DNA of 64,000 bases from Metallyticus violacea (GCA_030762175.1 CM060831.1:6214501-6278500), one strand, 5' to 3'. Positions 24,892 through 36,395 are shown, numbered from the stretch's first letter. The notes: a model not told the origin generated them from the sequence alone. A program made the numbers and translations.

Positions 24892-26221
24892 CACTGGGCA
24901 ACAATGAAAATGTTTCGGGCTTAAAAATAGTGAATTTACATGATATTTCCATCTGCTGAATTCAAAAATCACCATAAAAATGATAGATTAGCTCTTGTTT
25001 TGAAGATAAAGTGACATATCATTTTTTAGAGTGAAGATTTTAAATTTAGAGGAATTTTTTTTGGGAGTTGGCACACCTCTCAAATAACAAAACACAAATG
25101 CTCTTCAGCTGTTTGTAAGTCATAAACATAGATACTGTTGCTGTGACTGTGAATTACATGTAGTTTCTACTCAAATTAATGCAAAATTTCTGGTTCGCGA
25201 GTGCTTTTTTAGTGTAAAATTTGTAAAAATGCCACGAAAATGTGTAAATATAGTGAATAACTTTTGTTATATTTGTGGTGAAATAACATTTTCCTCACAG
25301 AAACGCAATCTACGCCTCTTGTAAAGACTGCCAAGCCTCTTGTGGACCCAAAAGACGTTCTTCTTCCACCCCTGCATATCAAGCTGGGTTTGATGAAAAA
25401 CTTTGTCAAAGCTATGAACCGAGAAGGACGGGCCTTTAAGTACATCAGAGAGAAATTTTCGAAATTAAGTGATGCAAAAGTTAAGGAAGGCATTTTTGTC
25501 GGACCACAAATAACAGAACTTGTAAAGGATCCTGCATTTGACCAAGTTTTGGAGGGGAAAGAAAAGGAAGCTTGGGAAGCCTTCAAGGGTGTTGTTCATG
25601 GATTTTTAGGCAACAAAAGAGATGACAACTACAAGCATTTGGTGACAGTGCTCTGCAAAAATACCGTAACCTTGGATGCAACATGTCCCTTAAGATCCAT
25701 TTTCTCCACTCCCACCTAGACTTTTTCCCTCCTAGTTGTGGAGCTGTTAGTGATGAACATGGGGAGAGATTCCATCAGGACATTTCTGTTATGGAACAAA
25801 GATATCAGGGCCGTTGGAATGAAGTAATGCTTGCGGATTGCTGTTGGTCTTTGTATAGGGATTCCGCGGAACTCCATCACAAGAGGCAAGCTAAAAGACG
25901 ACAAAGTCAATAGGCCACCACATGATTCTCTTCAGACACGACTATCTGCGAAGTATTTTTCCAGCAATTTAGAACTCTTAGCATGTAATTACCAGTTAAA
26001 AAAATCAAATGCACTTTCACTGTTGTTAGCATGTATGTAATTAAAATGTATCCTTTTCTCTCAATCCGTTAATATGTAATACTTCCGCCTTGTGTATATC
26101 ATAGAAACTAGAGCTAATAAAATTTTTTCATTGTCATATTTGTTTTTCTCAACCCAAAATTAGTAGGAATTGCCTCATGAAGTGCTCGAAACATTCAAAA
26201 ATTATTTTTTGTTGCCCATTG
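24892..26221 (+). mobile_element. Unclassified DNA transposon with terminal inverted repeats
   Basis: A 1.33-kb element bounded by inverted repeats. The left end reads CACTGGGCAACAATGAAAAT (24892-24911). The right end, reverse-complemented, reads CAATGGGCAACAAAAAATAA (26202-26221). Both then share an ATGTTTCG block with a small offset. The base pair TA flanks each end (TTA on the left, TAG on the right), so the target duplication may be TA or TTA. Inside is one damaged gene of the 'ERFHQD' family (separate entry). I cannot place the element in a named superfamily. It is internally deleted and so presumably non-autonomous. Confidence 0.72.
25229..25911 (+). pseudogene. Internally deleted 'ERFHQD' family gene, copy 1
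   Basis: The start is chosen at ATG 25229, giving 'MPRKCVNIVNNFCYICGE' with two cysteines of a likely zinc finger. A frame slip near 25311 and a deletion junction near 25328-25335 join this to the C-terminal part, which starts 'PLVDPKD', then 'PPLHIKLGLMKNF' (about 25369), 'EGIFVGPQITELVKD' (25487), 'AWEAFKGVVHGFLGNKRDD' (25573), one more frameshift in an A-run near 25656, 'MSLKIHFLHSHLDFF' (25683), 'DEHGERFHQDI' (25752) and 'RYQGRWNEVMLADCCW'. It ends at a stop at 25911. I recall full-length relatives as multi-copy, uncharacterised arthropod proteins of several hundred residues with a middle region (absent here) that could hold other acidic catalytic residues. Transposase function is an inference from the TIRs. 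Confidence 0.75.
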
Positions 26222-26224
26222 TAG

Positions 26225-26940
26225 AGTTCTGATTTTTATGTAATTATATATTTTTTACTTGATATTTATCCGTCAGAAAACTGAAACTGTTGACGAACTA
26301 GGCTACCAGGATCATTATATTTAATTTTAATGCCACATATTTCCAACAATACATGTTTTAAAGATAATTACATATTTTACATAAACCTAATGTTCATTTA
26401 TTACTTTAAGTTAACAACTCTTAAACTGAAAGTTGTCGGTATTTCAGCTTTTATGATTTAACTTCGCATTTCCCTGCTTAATCTGTCATCCTCAGTTCCT
26501 TCTAAGCCCTTGAAAAACCTAGCTGATTGACAACTGTCACTACATAAGAGCGCCCCAACTCTTCGCCCGAAGACAGCTTAACTTTTATCGTTATCGTTTG
26601 TTAACTAGTGTTTATAATAACGTGGAAATATGAGTATAAGGCATTTCCTGGAAATGGAAGAGGCCAGCTCTAAAGCTTTATCTCTTATTTCAATATTCAC
26701 GTGTATATTTTATTGCTGCAATGCACCTATATCCTATACTTCGCTTTTATTTGACACTACTTTATTTTTCTAGTTACTATCTAAGATGAACAGTGAACAA
26801 TTGCGAATTTTCACTGGGATGGCTCTAGTCATAAGCTCTTTAGTCGCAAAACCGATCGTGGATAACCATGGCAGATGTTTTAACCACCGATGGAAAGTGT
26901 GGGACAAAAAGTGATGAAATCTTTATTGAAAGTGCGATTC
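26225..26940. other. Unassigned spacer
   Basis: No coding or repeat family recognised before the AAC array. Confidence 0.5.

Positions 26941-26983
<43 letters not shown>
26941..26983. repeat. (AAC)n microsatellite
   Basis: About 14 AAC units. Confidence 0.97.
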
Positions 26984-27060
26984 ACAGTTGCGCTCAGTTA
27001 AAAAGTACATTTGAAAAAATAAATGTCTGGAAACTAATTTCATGGACATGAGTGATAGCA

Positions 27061-27061
<1 letters not shown>

Positions 27062-27093
<32 letters not shown>
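27062..27093. repeat. (TA)n microsatellite
   Basis: About 16 TA units. Confidence 0.97.
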
Positions 27094-27095
<2 letters not shown>

Positions 27096-28899
27096 ATGTG
27101 TGTAATCGTTATCACTATATAAGAAAATGTTTTTCGATTGCCAAAAGAACCTAACTCCTTGAAAATATGGAGAAATACACAATGACATTTTGTGTTTTAT
27201 GTAATGATTGACTTTCGGATTGCATCAAAAGCATATGACATGTTTAAATGTGTAATGTGTATCAAAATAATCACTGTTTACATTAACTTAAAATTAAAAC
27301 AATTTTGGAACAATTTTTAAGTCCCTTGCAATTTTGTAAATATTACATATTTTAATATATGTATTTTGTTATATATTTATGTACATGATTTAGGATAATA
27401 TTGCATAAAATCCGGAATATACTAAAATAGTGATAATTAACAGTTGATTATTTGGTAAAATCATTATGCTTACACGAATATAATTAACTTCAATACTATT
27501 ACGGTGGAATACAGCGAAAATAACACATTTACTGGCCGTAATTACCAAGATATATTCCAAAATAAACTTAAAATATAAAATTTTGGTCAAACCTTCCCGA
27601 GGACATTTACAGCAATATAGAATAAAAATAACAAAATACGCACCTTTCACTTCATACTCTTAACACAGAGTAAACGCTTATTAGCTTTATCTGAATACCG
27701 TACTTGCGCTGTGTGACATCGTGCACCATGCGCTGGGATTTCCAAACACTATACATGACACGCTAATCCACTTTAAGACGCCTGGCGTCTTCAATAAACA
27801 ATCTTCCCGCCACTTAGCAACAATCACTCCCGAGGGTTTTATCACAATAAAAACCGCAGCTGGAGCCCTTAAGTGCCACCCTTTTGTGTCGCCGGCTCTG
27901 TACGCTCTGCATGGCGTTTGGTGGTGGTCGCTCATCATAAATGATACAGTAATAAAAACCTGCTAATTAGAATGTTGCAACTACAACGCTATGAAATACG
28001 CAAGAGAAATCCGTAGCTTTAGCAGGAGTTATTTACAGCACCAAACTACTGAGCTAAAGCAAACGCGGCAAGGGCTCCACGAAATAGAAGCAAGTACCAC
28101 AAGTAAAGTAATTTCACAGCCTTTGGCATGCGCGCGCATATACCTACACTGCGACAAAGATACATTACCCAACTGAACTATTTGCGATGTATTTAAATAT
28201 TTAAATATTTCAGGTACTGTGTCATGTCAGTGCTTGCACATAGGAAATGTGTTACTAGTGGAGAGAGACTGTTTAAACCGAAATAACCAGAACCAAAGGA
28301 GAAACATTACAAAACACTGAACATTGAAAAACTTGAGTTTACAAACTACGAGAATACAGATAAATAATTATTTATGTTAGAGAGTAAAGAAGGATTTTTC
28401 AAGACGGAACAGCCCAGGAAGATGCTTTTCACAATTGAATAAAATCTGTTTATTCTCGTGTTGCGTAAATATTTTTTCTACCACTAGCACAGAAGTAACA
28501 TGTCAAGGAAAACTTGCCATTGCTTAAACCAGAACTGACTGTTGTGGATGGCAATAATGTCAATTGTTAACGGATATACAGCATACACAACTTGAAGTGT
28601 TTTGAGTCTGCTGGATGAAAATGTCCAAAGAAAATAATTAATTTATACCGGAATAAGTTTTAAGTTAAACTAAAAAGTAATGCATAATATAAGTCATGTA
28701 TAACTTTATTACCATAAGTCTCTTGCTGGGATAGGAGTGCGGAAGCAGAACTTTGCATTGAAAAGAACTTTAAATGGTATAAGGTAAATATACTGAAACG
28801 TGTTATTGATTCTTTTAAATTTGTTCTGAGTGAGTTCCTTTGGAGCTTTGGTTTGAAGATTTAGGTTCTCTGAAGGTAGTGGTGTGTTGTTGTTGGTCG
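27094..28899. other. Unassigned region with a GC-richer patch
   Basis: 27690-28150 is GC-richer than its surroundings and has overlapping frames of 81-83 codons on opposite strands (27687-27938 minus, 27721-27966 plus), neither with a known domain. A near-perfect hairpin AAGACGCC-T-GGCGTCTT lies near 27774-27790. The left end of the transposon copy at 28.9 kb may start within 28500-28899 but was not located. Confidence 0.4.
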
Positions 28900-28929
28900 G
28901 TGTAGTGGCTTTATTTCTGTGTTCAGCAT

Positions 28930-30210
28930 AGATAAAAGTGAAAGACGCCAGTGTTGTTTGTTATGTTTGTTGAAAGTTTACAGCAAAATTCGAAGGATAA
29001 ATCTATACAATTACCAAAACAATTTACGTTCATACTTTGGTTGCAAAATTGGTGATAAAGACAAAAAGTGTATCCCAAAACAATGTTACATTACTTGTAT
29101 ACTTGTACAAACAATTTGAGGAGTGGTTATATGGGAAATTAAACTCCTTACCATTCGACATAACTATAACGTGGTGGGAATAACAAAACCACGTAAATGG
29201 CTGTTATTTCTGTATGGTAAAAGTATCCGGTTTGACTACGAAAACAAAGTCCAATGTTAAAATTAAAACAGTTAAAGTCTTTAGGGCTGTTTTGCCGTGG
29301 TCCATGGTTTAATATGGTACTATAGCTTTCACCAACTACTGCGGTTGGCATCATCAGTGGACGGAGAACAGTACCAGCATATTAAACCATGAACTCGGCA
29401 AAATAGCCCGGAAGATTTTAACTGTTTTAATTATAACACCGGCTATGAAAGCATAAGAAGCATTAAAATCCAATGTTATTTATCCAAATGTGCCATAAGC
29501 AATAAGACCTATGTCTTTACCATTACCAGTCCGCCAAAGGCATTTGAAGAAACTGATAGTAACAGCAGTGATGATTCCAAAAAGTCCTTAAGAGCAAGTG
29601 ATTCAACCTACGAACAGTCACCACTAGAAACATTGTTCCATCAATCAGGTTTAAATGATTTAGTGTGGGGAAAATAAGTAGAGATCTTGGGCTCGAGGTT
29701 GCAGCAACAGAATATGCTTGCTGAAACTACTAGAATTACAGTCTATAGGGAAAACGAGATGATTAATTTCTCAGTTTGACATATGCGATGTTAAAGGAGG
29801 TATTTTTATTCGCCCACAAATAAGAAAGCTTTTAAAAGACAAAGTTTTTGAAAGTAAGCTACAAAGTTGAACTGGCGGCCTGGCGTGCTTTCAAGGCCGT
29901 GGTAGAAGGCTTTCTTGGCAATAGAAAGGATGAACAATGTGAATCTTTAGTGAACACTTACTACAGTGTTATAAAGAAATGGGCTGTTAAGATGTCACTA
30001 AAAGTGCATTTCCTCCATTCACAATACCACATTTTTCCTGAAAATGTGGGTGCTGTAAGGGATGGCGGAGTAAGAAAGAGCGGTTTAATCAGGACATAGC
30101 CACAACGAAAAAAACGTTATCAATGCCTTGGGAGCCTGCAACGTTGGCGAATTATTGCTGGTTTCTGAAGACTGGCAGCAATTCTGATACAAGAGAAAGT
30201 CAGTAGGCAG
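28930..30210 (+). pseudogene. 'ERFHQD' family gene, copy 2, with a different deletion
   Basis: The N-terminal part near 28950-29095 keeps the paired cysteines and 'SYFGCKIGDKDKKCIPKQC'. A frameshift leads to 'FEEWLYGKLNSLPFDI' and a CYFC finger at 29200-29211. The reading is then split by an inserted palindromic element (29257-29436). It resumes at 'KSNVIYPNV' (about 29468) and runs through a serine-rich stretch and 'SGLNDLVWGK' to 'EILGSRLQQQNMLAE'. Near 29780 it jumps straight to 'DVKGGIFIRPQIRKLLKD', skipping the PPLHIKLG region that copy 1 retains, and continues 'AAWRAFKAVVEGFLGNRKDE', 'MSLKVHFLHSQYHIFPENVG', a frameshift and 'ERFNQDI' near 30075. Compared with copy 1 it keeps much more N-terminal sequence. 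Not functional. Confidence 0.75.
29257..29436. mobile_element. Palindromic MITE-like insertion
   Basis: Two inverted arms of about 65 bp. The left arm starts TTAAAATTAAAACAGTTAAA and continues through 'GGGCTGTTTTGCCG' and 'CATGGTTTAATATG' to 'GTACT'. The right arm, reverse-complemented, gives the same blocks with few changes. The middle is 'CAACTACTGCGGTTGGCATC'. The target gene's 'AAGTCCAATGTTA' (29247-29259) recurs as 'AAATCCAATGTTA' (29466-29478), so the inserted unit may include about 29 bp beyond the palindrome. No coding capacity. Confidence 0.85.
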
Positions 30211-30519
30211 CAGATATTTTTAGGACCTATGAAGGTGTGGTTTTGTTATTTCTACTAATGCTTTAATCGGTTTATATGAATTCGTTTTATTACTATTTTG
30301 ACTAACAAGCACTTTTCACTGTCCTAAAAATAGAAAATTTCAATTGACATTTAAACTGGTAAATAAAAATTGCAGAATTTGATTTTTTATAATTTTTTTT
30401 AACTAAGCCGAGAGGAAAAATTCAAAGGCATTTTCAGAATCAGTGCATTGTTTTTCCATAAGAAGTAGCTATTTCCACTCTGGTGCATGACACTTTTTTG
30501 TTGTTCCCTAGTGTTATTG

Positions 30520-31388
30520 TTCATTTAATTTCGTTTTAGCTCTTTAATAAGTACATGCTATTTCTAAAGCGTTCTTATCCTTCCTCCTCTTTAATTGAAA
30601 TTGTAGTTTAAGGAATGAACTAAAGTACCTATTAATAATTGTTTAGGTTGCCAAAGACGACGAAATAAAGACTAGTTTAGATGCTAGCAGAGGTAAAGTA
30701 CACAATAATTAATTATAGATATTTGGAACTTTTAACTCTTCCGCTTATCTTGGGAAATAAAACATTTATGTGTAATTTCAAATCCTGCTGCTTGGAGACA
30801 GTGATGCAAAACAGTCTCCAAGTGTAAATAAATAATAACACTTGAATATATTTTAATTTAAGAAGAAAGAGATACAGAAAAGCACTGTCATCGTTGGGCA
30901 AAAATGCTGTCATCGTCTGAGAAGATCGAGGCAGTGTCACTGATGGATCATCCACGCTCCGGGCAAGCGCACCTGCAACGATGGAGGGTGTTGACAACAT
31001 GCCTATTCAGGATGAATTTGACATCTCTCTCCGCCATGTTAACACAATTATCCACTTACAATATTCAAAGATTCCTTCGAAACCCGGCTGCAGAATCATC
31101 AACTATGCACAGTTGCTTGCTGGTTACGAGACTCAAGGTAACGATTATTTGACTAAGTATTATCTCATAGTGAAACATTAACTCATAACTAGGTACATGT
31201 CAAAACTCTTCGGATGTTGAAGAAGCTTTTCCGGCGCACCCTCCTCACAGACACCTGGGCCGCTGAAACTTTGCACTTGACAGCAAGCATACAGATTTAC
31301 AACATGAGCGATGCTACCCGCTGCTCCTTCTGAAGTAGCATAAAAGGAACCAACTATACGATATAGAAACAAAATTAAGAGGCTCATT
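30520..31388. other. Unassigned region
   Basis: Overlapping frames of 66-95 codons occur on both strands (30713-31000 minus, 30904-31152 plus) with no recognisable domain. A 69-codon minus-strand frame at 31178-31387 abuts the transposase remnant downstream and could be an unrecognised part of it. Confidence 0.4.
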
Positions 31389-31389
31389 T

Positions 31390-32110
31390 TTCAATTATCA
31401 AATGAGGTGTTGAAGCTCCCGCCTTCACTCTCCATTTTTGGCATTTTTTAGGAAATTATTCGTCACTCGCTGTAGTTCAGTTTGAGAAATCCGGACAATT
31501 TCCTGACGAATATTATCTTGAATGACGAATATTATGGTGTGCGGGTTCGTCATGTGCACAGCATTTTTTTAATTTACCCTAGAGACAATAATGGCAGGCT
31601 GTTAAATCAGGGGACCGAGGGGGCCACAAATCCCAACTAATAACTCTGTTATACATCGTGAACTGCTATCATGGAATTATTCGTAGGGTGAGCAGTGGCA
31701 GAGTCCTGTTGAAAAAATGTATGATTAGGCACCCTGTCGTTTAGTTCTCTGAAAAAAGGGACTATTATGGTATTCACACAAGTAACAGAATTAACTGTAT
31801 GCTAAAACACTGGTCCTATGATTATTTCACCACTGGGTTACCACATATGAATCACACACGAGGCACGAACAAAAGATGTGAGGTTACATTAACGAGCCAT
31901 AGGGGCTAACATTCTCTCAACAAACAGTAAATGAATCCTAGTAGTAACAGCATGATTTGCAACGTTGCACGTTGTGAACGTGGCATGACGGGAAACTAAC
32001 ATTAATTGGACTGCAGTGACCTTATCTAGAGACTGGGGTAAAGCTTCTTCCATGCTACTCCTAGTGTGAAATACGCGAACTATTTCTTTGAAACAACAAA
32101 GGCTTCGGAT
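31390..32110 (-). pseudogene. IS630-type transposase remnant with FQQDSATAH block
   Basis: Minus-strand translation across frames gives 'SVTCVNTIIVPFFRELNDR' near 31780, 'HTFFQQDSATAHPTNNSM' near 31700 (second catalytic aspartate), 'VISWDLWPPRSPDLTA' near 31620 (third catalytic position region), 'LKKMLCT' and a C-terminal 'NFLKKCQKW'-like end near 31445. The sequence type (FQQDGATxH...WPxRSPDLxxxDFFLWG) is the arthropod transposase group whose N-terminus is usually annotated as a helix-turn-helix/DUF4817 region. The N-terminal half toward 32110 is barely readable. Many stops; no TIRs found. Confidence 0.75.
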
Positions 32111-32114
32111 GATC

Positions 32115-32996
32115 GAAATAAATTTAATTTACAATTGCTAATTTATTTATAAATATAAAGATCTGCCTAAATGAAATGCCACTTTAACACTTGCATGATA
32201 AATATTAGTAATTTATCTTATCTATCGTTGGCCGCACTGTTCAAGTGTTAAGGGTTGAACATAAGAGCTAATTGTAGGATATTTTCAATAGAATAACTGA
32301 GATGAATATTTCTGCTGGGATGCATTGAGAGACAGGCAATTAAACCAGTGCCGTTGTGGCCATCACGAGAAGACGGCCGTAGCATCAACAACTTTCCCAG
32401 GACTTTCCTTGTGCGGCAACAAAAACTGGAAGGGGAAACCTCCCTCCTAAAAACTCCCATCCTCTCTCTATTAAATAATAATTTTTAAATGAAAACAAAT
32501 GGCTTCTTGTGTAGGCGACACGCTTTTTTCCCCCTTTTTTGTTGTAAAGCAATCTTTCAAGGAACCTCGTTCGGTGCAAGAACTTGCGTCTCTGCTTGTC
32601 AAAAGCGCGCCTGGGAATCAATTCTTCATCTGTAGCCACGGTGCACTGCACATCTTAAATTTGGAAACACACAAATGCATATGTTTTATAGCACTTAGCA
32701 GGATAATGATAACGCGTAAATTTTATTCAAGTTAGTGAATGAAAAACTACTTGCGTCGCAGTTTACTTTTGTCGTTCTTTCATGGACAAACTGAATTAAT
32801 TATTTATACGTGCACACTTTTAAAACTTGTGTATTTTAATCATACGTTCTTTTACTTATTATATTGCCTTTAATAATAAAATAGGGACGCTGTTTCATTT
32901 TATTTTTTGTGAAATTGGAGAGCATGATGCAATTTTGGGCTACAATTCTTGATTTCAAACTGTTTCAAAACAATGTTTCTGCAACATCTGCCATAT
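32115..32996. other. Unassigned region
   Basis: Overlapping frames of 70-88 codons lie on opposite strands at 32248-32735 (for example minus 32385-32651, rich in Arg and Lys). No domain recognised and no splice evidence. A decayed coding sequence or chance. Confidence 0.4.
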
Positions 32997-33008
32997 CATC
33001 CAGAGTAA

Positions 33009-33287
33009 ACTGCCACGGGTGGCCGAGGTCGTCATGGCGCGGACTCGTAAACGGGAGATCTGGGGTTCGAATCCTGCCAGGACCGTCCTCCCTGGCTGAG
33101 GTTTTTTCCAGGGCTTCCTCAGTCCTCATAAATGGCAAATGCCGGGGAGGTACCCTAAATTTAGGCCTGGAACATTTCCTTCATTAAAAAAAGTACTTTC
33201 CTATAATATCGTTTCACCTCATGTATCATCAGTGCCCACCGCCTATGGAGCCTGAGTAGTACAAACGGGCGGTAAACATTATTAAAA
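33009..33287 (+). mobile_element. Full-length SINE B with perfect 12-bp target duplication
   Basis: The tRNA-like head reads 'GCCACGGGTGGCCGAGGTCG' (box A region), then box B 'GGGGTTCGAATCC', then the family body 'CCTCATAAATGGCAAATGCC', 'CATGTATCATCAGTGCCCAC' and the tail 'CGGGCGGTAAACATTATTAA'. CATCCAGAGTAA is repeated exactly at 32997-33008 and 33288-33299. This is the best-preserved family B copy. A 92-codon plus-strand frame across it is not a gene. Confidence 0.95.
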
Positions 33288-33719
33288 CATCCAGAGTAAG
33301 AGTTATGGTACTGAAGAGGGACTCGATCTGGTCCAACTGCAGCCTTTCTCAAACGGAAATCCACAGAAGCTGCCTATGTGATGAAGGTTATAGTCAACAA
33401 TTAAAATGACTCTCAAGAAGGATATTGAACTACGAGAATCTTAAATAAAGGACCATCATAAATTATGACAACATGCCCTTTTATTTATTTATTTTTATGA
33501 TACTGGCACCTCGACCTTCGACCATAAGATCTACTGTACCAGATGAAGTATGATAGTGATAATTTAGCCGAATGGGTTCAGGAGACTTTGTGGCCTAAGT
33601 TTACCAGGAAGTCACCTAATGAACTGATGGAAAACCCCTGAAAATCCTGAGTCAGAAAATTAATCCGAATTCGGACCCGACGCAAACGCATCCGTTAGAC
33701 TACGGCTGGGTTTATAACA

Positions 33720-34880
33720 AACCTTTGCTCATCCTGCTAATTCGGATGATCTTTCTCAAAGTAGTTCCCGTTGGATGCCATGCACTTGTCCCAGCGTCTC
33801 TGCCAATCTTCAAAGACATGCTGGAAATCGCTTCCGCAGCTTTCATCATCGCTTCTAATGATGGAAATGCCTCCCACAAAGACGTTTCTTCTGTATAGGG
33901 GAAAAGAAAAAAATGTACCATGGAGATAAATCTGCACTACAGGGAGATTAAAGGGCAAACTTCAAGTTGGTTTTTGCGAGGTATTTTACAACATTTGTGA
34001 TGTGCGGCCGTGCATTATCGTAATGTAACATCCACCATTTGAGTATGACAAGGCCTTGCAGGTTTTTCAGAACATCTCTGCAGTATTGCCCAGTTACAGT
34101 TGTGTGTGCAGGTACAACATGCTGGTAAACCATACCTTGAATATCGAAAAATGAGAATATCATAATTTTCCCTGCAGAAACAACTACTTTTGCTTCTTCT
34201 TTTTTTAATGCTGGTAATGTGGAGATTTTCACACAGAGCTTTGCTGTTTGTTCTCAGGATCGAAATGTCGAAATGATGTAGCCAAGTTTCATCAGCAGTG
34301 ATTACCTACCTTTGAAAGAAGCTCCTCATCTTCTTGTAACGCCATCTTCAACTGCATTCAAATCTGCACGCGAACATCCCTTTGTTCAGGAACCAGCAGT
34401 CTTGGAACCCACCAAGCACAAGCACCTCTCATGTGCAACTTTTCAGTTACCAACGTCTGGGTGGCACACAGTGAAATTTTCAGAATTTCTTAAAGTGTTC
34501 TTAATGTTATTCCACGTTCCTCTCTCACAGCCATGTTAATGTTTTCTTCCGTTCAGAACACAAACTAGAACGACGGGTTCACCTTTCTTTGACACTGATT
34601 GCCTCCACTCATTAAACATTTTAAATCATATTCGAGTTGTGTAAGAAGAAAAAACTCTCCACAGGCCTAAGCTAAAGATTTTTTAAGACGAAAGCAGAAT
34701 TTCAGAGTAGCATATTGTTCGTCGCGTGTCACCTCTACATTGCTTTAAGCGAAACTAATCATGTCCCAAATTGCACATCTCTCACAGGCGGGAACCGAAA
34801 GTGGAGTGGCAACAATAAAACTAATTCCACCTGCACAATAAGCACTACGCTAACAAAACATTGCAAAGTTATATTTTAGC
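33720..34880 (-). pseudogene. Nearly full-length mariner (DD34D) transposase
   Basis: Minus-strand blocks in order: an N-terminal region near 34700, 'CAWWVPRLLVPEQRDV' type block near 34395, 'TADETWLHHFDPENK' near 34275 (first catalytic aspartate), 'FSFFDIQGMVYQHVVPAH' near 34130, 'WMLHYDNARPHI' near 34030 (second aspartate), a gap where the third should be, and the C-terminal 'RRWDKCMASNGNYFEKD' near 33765. The block between 33900 and 33950, which should carry YSPDLxPxDxxLF, is damaged. Frameshifts and stops occur between most blocks. The non-coding flank at 34730-34880 is shared with the copy at 57.4-58.6 kb. Confidence 0.88.
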
Positions 34881-34889
34881 CCGACCATT

Positions 34890-36395
34890 TATGACTGTAA
34901 AGAATTAAGATAATCCCTTATTGAACAGCCCCGTTAAAAGATTTGAGACGAGGTGCATGTCATAGAAACAAACAGATTGCAAAGATACAAGTGACTGATT
35001 TCAAGATGTTCTGAACAATTCTACCACAAAATTCTGTTTTCTGACGACAAAATATTCACGGAAGAGGGGAAATTCAATTGCCGAAATTGCAAGGATCATG
35101 CAGATATCTACATCAGTACGTTTGAGAAGCCTCGCTTGCTCAACAAGCCAGAACTGTATCACTAATATTCTGAAACCAGCTGTCAGGCTCCTCAATCATA
35201 CTCACTTGAGCGGAGTAAACCTGGTGAGGCGCCGCCTAGGAGGTCAGGGTTAGAAAGAACATTGGGGGGGACGGGCTTTTGATGAGCCTTGCACAGTGCA
35301 CACTAGTCAAATTAAAAAAGGTGCTATGAAAGCTGTGAATTTAGTGAATTGGACAGCCACTGCACTGTACTGCATTGCCGTTTTAGAACATTTGGCATGG
35401 AAAAGTTCAGGCTATTTTGTTCCATAACATAGAAATGTAATTCAAAGATATGAAAAGTGTGTTAAAATAAACGGATACTATGCTGAAAGTGGCACGATAC
35501 TAAATGCTTTACTTGACGAAATTTAGGTAACTAAGCATCTGATATTTCGGTTTAGTGATAAATACGTAGGTTGGTATAGTAAGCTATTTTCCTATAGCAA
35601 CATTAATTAAATTCAAGATAGGTCAGAGGAACCTGACGGATTTTAAAGTGCAGTAGCATTGACATGTTGGCGATAAGTAGACCCACTGTACGCTCGCACA
35701 ACGAATGCCATTTTAATAAAGATAGAACAGTTCCGTCGCCATTTCAACATTTCCTTCCTGAAACACGATCATACAGATTGGAAATTTTAAGCGACCAGCT
35801 GCATGAAAGCTTAAGAACTAATCAGCAAGCGTATCACACATCTAGTTCGCCTATTGAAATCCCTTAGCAGATATGCACACCTGCATAACGAAGCTTGCAC
35901 TCCGTACTAAACACTCGCCATGAAATCACGACCACAACGGATGTAATTTTAGCCCATACCTTGTGTAGTATAGTATATGTGTAGGATAGTTGGTTATAAA
36001 AACTAAAATGATTTATTTAAAACATTTTTAAATGACTTTAGTGTAAAAATTCATATTTTTTATTTATTTATAATATTTAATTTCATTTTATAAACAGCAC
36101 AAAAGTGTATTTTCTTATTTATTTATTGTATTAGTTTTTGTTTGATAAACAGCTAAAATATCGTAATGTCTTTTTTTTATATTCTCCGTCTATTAATAAC
36201 ATTCTCCATCCTTCTTTCTCTAACTATTCAGAAGCAACAGACTGCAAGTAAGAGCAAGTCTACTTCTACAGCTCACAGCGGAGTAGAGCGGGAGAGACTG
36301 GTGCTACAAAGCTGAACACATTGCGACAGTGAGACAGGCGGCTACCTTAAGTCCGCACAATCTTACACATAATTGACCATTCTGTGGGAGTTTCC
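34890..36395. other. Unassigned region
   Basis: No transposon or host coding signature. Frames of 64-67 codons only (35001-35195 minus, 35664-35867 plus). 36000-36180 is very T/A-rich. Confidence 0.45.

Larger units (their letters stand above)
28900..30513 (+). mobile_element. Second copy of the unclassified transposon family
   Basis: Carries a second 'ERFHQD' family gene in the same orientation as the copy at 24.9 kb. The right end reads TTTTTTGTTGTTCCCTAGTG at 30494-30513 and is followed by TTA. Reverse-complemented it is CACTAGGGAACAACAAAAAA, similar to the ends of the first copy (CACTGGGCAACAA) with small insertions. I could not find a matching left end, so that boundary is approximate and may be truncated. 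Confidence 0.55.

Noticed and set aside
25209..25586. 125-codon minus-strand frame over the ERFHQD gene
   Set aside because: It is the antisense shadow of the plus-strand frame, which carries the family motifs in the correct order.
33009..33085. True tRNA gene
   Set aside because: Box A and box B are present, but the same head recurs with a shared ~200 bp body and target duplications, so it is a SINE. The cloverleaf pairing also looks imperfect.
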